Assembly (NCBI RefSeq): GCF_001426265.1
Contig: NZ_LMDG01000012.1
Location: forward strand, 372,001 to 436,000
Direction of reading: 5' to 3'
Source of the DNA: Rhizobium sp. Root1220
Lineage (GTDB): Bacteria > Pseudomonadota > Alphaproteobacteria > Rhizobiales > Rhizobiaceae
DNA: 64,000 nt
The notes under the pieces were generated by a model, which was not told where the DNA came from, searched no databases, and saw only the letters and a list, made by a program, of their open reading frames with translations. Position numbers and translations under genes: made by a program. How positions within the stretch are numbered: position 1 is the first letter of the stretch; each line of letters starts with the position of its first letter. Below, piece by piece: positions 59,807 to 64,000 of the stretch.

Positions 59807-61675
59807 TCAAATCTGGGCGCCGCGTGTCTTCGTCGTGGCGCTGAATGCTTTTTCGACGTAGGCATCGCGCCCGTAGACATCGTCGAAATACTGCACCACG
59901 CCATCTTTGTTCGGCCACGCGGTAAAGTAGGCAACATAGACCGGAATCTTCTGCGGAACCTGCACCGCATGGTTCTTGCCGGTTGCAATCTCCTTGGCGA
60001 CCTGATCCACCGACGTACCCAGTACCGCCGCAGCCATCGCGCGCGGATCGGCGAGACGGACGCAACCATGGCTGAGCGCGCGCATGTCGCGCTTGAAGAA
60101 ACTCTTCGACGGCGTGTCGTGCATATAGATCGCATGGGCGTTGGGGAACAGTATCTTCAACTCGCCAAGCGCGTTGTCACCGCTCGGTGGCTGACGAACC
60201 GAAACGTTGGACGTCGAGCCGTACCAATCGACACTCGACGAGGCGACGGCTCTGCCACCGACCTCAACCTCATAGCCCATCCGATCGAGATAGTTCGGGT
60301 CGTTGCGCAGGTGCGGCAGCATCTCGTTGATGATAATCGACTGCGGCACACCCCAGAACGGGTTGAACTCGACAGTCTCGATCTGGTCCTCGAAGAAGAA
60401 GGTCTGGTGCGACGGCTGGCCCACCACCACACGCATGGACAACTGCTCTTTGTTGTCGTTGTGGTAGTAGACCATATAAGCTGGCTGATTGATGAGGACG
60501 TAGCGCGAGCCAAGATCTTCAGGCAGCCAACGCGCCTGCTCCATCGCAACGACGAGCTTCTCGATCTTCGCGCCGTTGCTGTCGCCCCCGGTCATGACCC
60601 GGACGCTCGCCTGCCCGATGACGCCATCCGGCTTCAGACCGCGTTCCTTTTGGAAGCTCTCGACAAGCGAGACGATCTCCGGCGAATACTTGCTATCGCC
60701 CGCATAAGCAGAGAGCGTCGCGGCATGCTCGGCTTTCAGCGATGCCGAGCCGTGCTTGTCGATAGCCCTGACGATATTGGCGACCTCGGGAGAGTTATCG
60801 CCGGGGCGAAGAAGACCGTCGAGTGCGATTTTGATCGGTTCCTCAGTGCCGCCTTCCGCGCGCAATTTCGCGAGTTCGGATTCGAGCGCGACAAACTGCG
60901 GACCGTCGGGCGTACGGGTTTTCAGATATGCCGCGACATCCGGGCTCATGCGAGCAAGCTTAAGCACCGGCACAAGGTTGACGTCCTTGCGCTTGAAATC
61001 GTGGTAGCCGGAGAGCTTGTTCGGATCGACACGACCGCGGACGGTGTCCTGAACATAGGCAAGCACCTTGGCCGAAAGCTCCAGCTCGAACTGGGTCAGA
61101 GCATGATCCCGGGCAGACGGGTCGGGATTGGACGGATCGACTGCTGGGACGTCGACAGTGTAGTCCGCAGGATCAAGCCCAACGGAGGCCGCATCCGCAA
61201 GCGCATCCATGGCCCCTTTGGCGCGCTCATTGACGTCCGTCCCGGTCAGCCACACGAACGGGTTCTTGATGTCGCCGTAATAGGCTTCGAGCACCTTCGC
61301 GACTTCGACCGGAGCACGAACCTTGGCTTCGATCAGGAACCGGCGCTGCACCGAGGGAGCCGCGACAGCAGTGGCCGAGGCATCGGCGACTGCTCCTGTG
61401 ACGACGGGATCGGTGAACCTGCCGGTATCAACAAAGCGCATCGCATCGGGCTTGTAGGTATAGTAGGTTGGGCTCGACACCTTGGGCAGCGGCGCGTCTA
61501 CCGAACGCCCAACCGCCGGCGCGGTCGGCGGATTGATAATCGTGCTCTGGGTCCGCGCACGATCGCCTCGGATCATGTCCATCAGCGTGTAGGCGTGCGC
61601 GGGCGCGACACCCATCGCCACCAGGCCGCAGGAAAGCGAAAGTGCGGAAATCGCACTTTTCAAAAGGAAAGTCAT
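59807..61675 (-). CDS. L,D-transpeptidase, YcbB/LdtD type
   Basis: This periplasmic enzyme makes 3-3 (and possibly other) peptidoglycan crosslinks. The 622-residue product has a signal peptide (MTFLLKSAISALSLSCGLVAM region), a scaffold domain, and a peptidoglycan-binding-like segment (VSLVESFQKERGLKPDGVIGQASV). The YkuD catalytic domain carries the active-site SHGCVRLADP near residue 560. Length and order match YcbB rather than small LdtA-C forms. L,D-crosslinks are abundant in unipolar-growing Rhizobiales, so it may act with the GPR machinery, though nothing in the locus proves it. Confidence 0.9.
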   Translation of the reverse strand: MTFLLKSAISALSLSCGLVAMGVAPAHAYTLMDMIRGDRARTQSTIINPPTAPAVGRSVDAPLPKVSSPTYYTYKPDAMRFVDTGRFTDPVVTGAVADASATAVAAPSVQRRFLIEAKVRAPVEVAKVLEAYYGDIKNPFVWLTGTDVNERAKGAMDALADAASVGLDPADYTVDVPAVDPSNPDPSARDHALTQFELELSAKVLAYVQDTVRGRVDPNKLSGYHDFKRKDVNLVPVLKLARMSPDVAAYLKTRTPDGPQFVALESELAKLRAEGGTEEPIKIALDGLLRPGDNSPEVANIVRAIDKHGSASLKAEHAATLSAYAGDSKYSPEIVSLVESFQKERGLKPDGVIGQASVRVMTGGDSNGAKIEKLVVAMEQARWLPEDLGSRYVLINQPAYMVYYHNDNKEQLSMRVVVGQPSHQTFFFEDQIETVEFNPFWGVPQSIIINEMLPHLRNDPNYLDRMGYEVEVGGRAVASSSVDWYGSTSNVSVRQPPSGDNALGELKILFPNAHAIYMHDTPSKSFFKRDMRALSHGCVRLADPRAMAAAVLGTSVDQVAKEIATGKNHAVQVPQKIPVYVAYFTAWPNKDGVVQYFDDVYGRDAYVEKAFSATTKTRGAQI

Positions 61676-62073
61676 GTTTTTTCCAGTCCCAGTATCATGC
61701 TGTCTTTAATCACGGGCAGAGCCCAGCTCAAAACTCGTTTCATCCGGCGCCGGCAGGTCAAATGGCAGAAAGCTGGTGCCGCCGCTAGCCTCATCGAACT
61801 CAACCTACATCAACGCTTCGGCGCTTGCGCCAACGACCAGTTCACACAAAATTATGAAACTATTGGTTAATTTTTTACTTTATTTTTGGCGCGACACCCA
61901 GCGGACAAAAAGCCTCTGGTGGATAAAAACCCAGACGTGTCAAAAAAACAACTGATCAGAGATCGGCACCACGAATACAGGCCTCATATTTTCGGATTCA
62001 GCCGGTTTTCTTCAAGCCATTTGAGACCTATAAGACCGCACACGTCCAGACGCCAAGACAGGAAGGCATCGCC
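61676..62073. other. 398-bp intergenic region between L,D-transpeptidase gene and fumC
   Basis: No convincing gene. The middle (about 61850-61970) is AT-rich and includes TTAACCAA on the minus strand near 61865, one mismatch from the TTAACCAT CtrA-like half-site, in the upstream region of the L,D-transpeptidase gene. A CTATAA near 62028 could be the -10 of fumC, but I see no matching -35. Confidence 0.5.
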
Positions 62074-63465
62074 ATGAGCTCCACCCGTACGGAAACGGAT
62101 ACTTTCGGCCCGATCGAAGTATCAAACGACAAATATTGGGGCGCGCAGGCGCAGCGCTCGCTCGGCAACTTCAAAATTGGTTGGGAGAAGCAGCCGTTGT
62201 CGATCGTTCGGGCGTTGGGAATTGTCAAGCAGGCCGCCGCACGCGCCAACATGGCGCTAGGTCAGCTTGAGCCGGCGGTCGGCAACGCAATCGTTGACGC
62301 AGCCCAGGAAGTCATCGACGGCAAGCTGGACGAACACTTCCCGCTCGTGGTCTGGCAGACCGGCTCCGGTACACAGTCGAACATGAACGCCAACGAGGTG
62401 ATTTCCAACCGCGCCATCGAGATGCTGGGCGGCGTGATGGGATCGAAGAAGCCGGTCCATCCGAACGATCACGTCAACATGAGCCAGTCGTCGAACGATA
62501 CCTATCCGACAGCCATGCACATCGCCTGCGCCGAACAGATCGTTCGCCACCTGCTTCCGGGCTTGAAGCACCTCCATGCCGCACTCGACATGAAGGTCAC
62601 CGAGTTCAGCCATATCATCAAGATTGGCCGCACGCACACCCAGGATGCAACGCCCCTCACGCTGGGCCAGGAATTTTCAGGCTATGCGGCGCAGGTCGGC
62701 TCGGCAATCAGGCGTATCGAAATGACCCTCCCCGGCCTCTGCGAGCTGGCGCAGGGTGGTACGGCGGTCGGCACCGGCCTCAACGCGCCTGTCGGTTTTG
62801 CAGAGAAGGTCGCCGAGGAAATCGCCAGCATCACGCATCTGCCCTTCGTTACGGCGCCGAATAAATTCGAAGCGCTGGCGTCCCACGACTCGATGGTGTT
62901 CAGCCATGGGGCAATCAACGCGGCCGCAGCGGCGCTTTTCAAGATCGCCAACGACATCCGCTTCCTCGGCTCCGGCCCGCGTGCCGGCCTCGGCGAGCTC
63001 GCCCTGCCGGAAAACGAACCCGGCTCTTCGATCATGCCGGGCAAGGTCAACCCGACGCAGTGCGAAGCACTGACCCAGGTTTGCATCCATGTTTTCGGCA
63101 ACAATGCCGCACTGACCTTCGCCGACAGCCAGGGCCATTTCGAACTCAACGTCTACAACCCGATGATGGCCTACAATTTCCTGCAGTCGGTTCAGCTTCT
63201 GGCGGATGCGGCCGTATCCTTCACCGACAATTGCGTCGTCGGCATCGAGGCCCGGGAAGACAACATCAAGGCGGGCCTCGAACGCTCGCTGATGCTGGTG
63301 ACCGCCCTTGCTCCGACGATCGGTTACGACAGCGCCGCGAAGATCGCCAAGACCGCGCACAAGAACGGCACGACACTCAAGGAGGAAGCCTTGGCCAGCG
63401 GCCTCGTGACGATCGAGGAATACGACGCAATCGTCCGCCCCGAGATGATGATCGGCCCGAAATAG
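62074..63465 (+). CDS. fumC: Fumarate hydratase, class II
   Basis: This iron-independent enzyme hydrates fumarate to malate in the TCA cycle. The 463-residue product has [15 protein letters not shown], the catalytic [17 protein letters not shown] region and the signature [15 protein letters not shown] of the fumarase/aspartase superfamily. AGGAAGG lies upstream of the ATG. It is monocistronic. Confidence 0.96.
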   Translation: MSSTRTETDTFGPIEVSNDKYWGAQAQRSLGNFKIGWEKQPLSIVRALGIVKQAAARANMALGQLEPAVGNAIVDAAQEVIDGKLDEHFPLVVWQTGSGTQSNMNANEVISNRAIEMLGGVMGSKKPVHPNDHVNMSQSSNDTYPTAMHIACAEQIVRHLLPGLKHLHAALDMKVTEFSHIIKIGRTHTQDATPLTLGQEFSGYAAQVGSAIRRIEMTLPGLCELAQGGTAVGTGLNAPVGFAEKVAEEIASITHLPFVTAPNKFEALASHDSMVFSHGAINAAAAALFKIANDIRFLGSGPRAGLGELALPENEPGSSIMPGKVNPTQCEALTQVCIHVFGNNAALTFADSQGHFELNVYNPMMAYNFLQSVQLLADAAVSFTDNCVVGIEAREDNIKAGLERSLMLVTALAPTIGYDSAAKIAKTAHKNGTTLKEEALASGLVTIEEYDAIVRPEMMIGPK

Positions 63466-63491
63466 CACGGCTCTCACAACAACCCTGCGGG

Positions 63492-63517
63492 GGCACCGCC
63501 GCATGCAAGGCGGTGCC
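63492..63517. terminator. Possible terminator hairpin after fumC
   Basis: The perfect 9-bp arms GGCACCGCC and GGCGGTGCC are separated by 8 nt, 27 bp after the fumC stop. No U-tract follows, so it may be Rho-dependent or a 3'-stabilising hairpin. Confidence 0.5.
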
Positions 63518-63891
63518 GTCGTACCAAATCCTGAGTTTCGCAAGCGGAAGAACAGGCTGTCTGTGCGGTGCGACCGACCGACCGCAGCGCTCGTCGCGGC
63601 TTGACATTATCGGACCGGCTCGCCTTACGCCCGGCACCGATTGTCAGGGCGCGGGCGACAATCAATTCGAAACGACTGGTGGAAATTTTTTCAGATTTCA
63701 CTCGCGCGCAGAGCGTATAGAATATTGCTAAAATACAAATTTATAGATAAAAATCATGAAGATGCTTCCGTTTCCAGAAACAACCATGAATCTCACATGT
63801 AATCATTGGTATATCTAGCCTTAATCATTTCCAAACATTTGTACGCTAAGTAATAACTGACAACACTTTGGATATCATGAGGAGTAACCGG
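63518..63891. other. Intergenic region before GGDEF gene, AT-rich
   Basis: No gene seen. From about 63700 to 63880 the sequence is markedly AT-rich compared with the surrounding 60% GC DNA and ends in a strong GAGGAG ribosome binding site for the next gene. No clear paired -35/-10 was found. Confidence 0.5.
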
Positions 63892-64000
63892 ATGACGACG
63901 GCCGCAGCGCCTAGGGCGCAGGTTCCCGACGTGGCAGGTCAGATTACGTTCGCGATGCGCTCCATGGGCGTAGCGCCGATTCCCCGGAACTACGAACTCT
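63892..64000 (+). CDS. N-terminus of a probable GGDEF diguanylate cyclase, cut by window edge
   Basis: Only 36 residues are visible. After a short Ala-rich start, the segment ITFAMRSMGVAPIPRNYEL resembles the N-terminal region (FAMRxMGVxPIPRNYELFYEAY) of a group of rhizobial GGDEF proteins. The ATG has AGGAG 8 nt upstream. The catalytic domain is outside the window, so the call is tentative. Confidence 0.55.
   Translation, partial: MTTAAAPRAQVPDVAGQITFAMRSMGVAPIPRNYEL

Noticed and set aside
59969-61870. 633-codon plus-strand open frame opposite the L,D-transpeptidase gene
   Set aside because: Antisense shadow; the minus strand carries the SHGCVR active site and a signal peptide.
61886-62077. 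Small open frame before fumC
   Set aside because: It is basic, Ser/His-rich, without a ribosome binding site, and runs into the fumC start; more likely leader DNA.

Overview
This 64 kb window looks like a stretch of core chromosome from a Rhizobiaceae bacterium (Rhizobium, Agrobacterium, Sinorhizobium or a close relative). The evidence is high GC content with dense coding, a recA operator of the exact form GAAC-N7-GTAC described for rhizobial recA, a two-domain NADP-type malic enzyme of the Tme class, the alphaproteobacterial cell-cycle kinase CckA, and a 2172-residue homologue of the polar-growth scaffold GPR/RgsE, which is restricted to this order. I see no insertion sequence, prophage, CRISPR array, tRNA or rRNA. 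Both ends cut genes: glutaminase on the left, and a probable GGDEF protein on the right.

Layout. 1-10.6 kb is almost all minus strand: glsA, rpsD, phoA (with a Pho-box-like site), a HerA/DUF87-type ATPase, an MFS transporter, murI overlapping a TrmJ-type RNA methylase, a FUSC-family protein and a small secreted protein. 10.7-13.2 kb is plus strand: icd, a GNAT acetyltransferase and a glutathione S-transferase. 13.3-17.3 kb carries alaS and recA (minus), with psuK-psuG divergent from recA. 19.4-24.5 kb has cckA, a FliO-like membrane protein, a cysteine-poor DksA and SixA, followed by the ycjX-ycjF pair. 28-29.7 kb is the folate operon folP-folB-folK. 29.8-31.6 kb has a DUF922 protein, a strong small-RNA candidate, an adrenodoxin-type ferredoxin and an orphan Hpt protein. 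32.1-38.6 kb is the giant gpr gene. 38.7-42.8 kb is a four-gene Mla/MCE lipid-transport operon. 42.9-50.5 kb holds an enolase-superfamily epimerase, an MFS transporter, an LpxH-like phosphoesterase, tme, a DUF2865 protein and bluB behind a cobalamin riboswitch. 50.7-64 kb carries a TolB-like propeller, an LtaS-like sulfatase-fold enzyme, a DUF1003 protein, class II DAHP synthase, gor, a DUF2059 protein, rpiA, gph, an L,D-transpeptidase, fumC and the start of a GGDEF gene.

How the genes relate. Most are housekeeping: central carbon metabolism (icd, tme, fumC, rpiA, gph), cofactors (fol genes, bluB), translation (rpsD, alaS, trmJ) and the envelope (murI, L,D-transpeptidase, Mla system). A cell-cycle and polar-growth theme recurs. 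CckA sits at the top of the CckA-ChpT-CtrA phosphorelay, and the gpr/Hpt intergenic region carries a perfect TTAA-N7-TTAA motif plus an opposed TTAACCAT half-site, both CtrA-like. Unipolar growth in this order also relies on L,D-transpeptidase crosslinking. The most interesting non-coding item is a roughly 140-nt RNA candidate near 30.6 kb with three hairpins. One has an anti-Shine-Dalgarno UCCUCCC loop, and the last is a textbook intrinsic terminator. I found no clear unknown multi-gene system.
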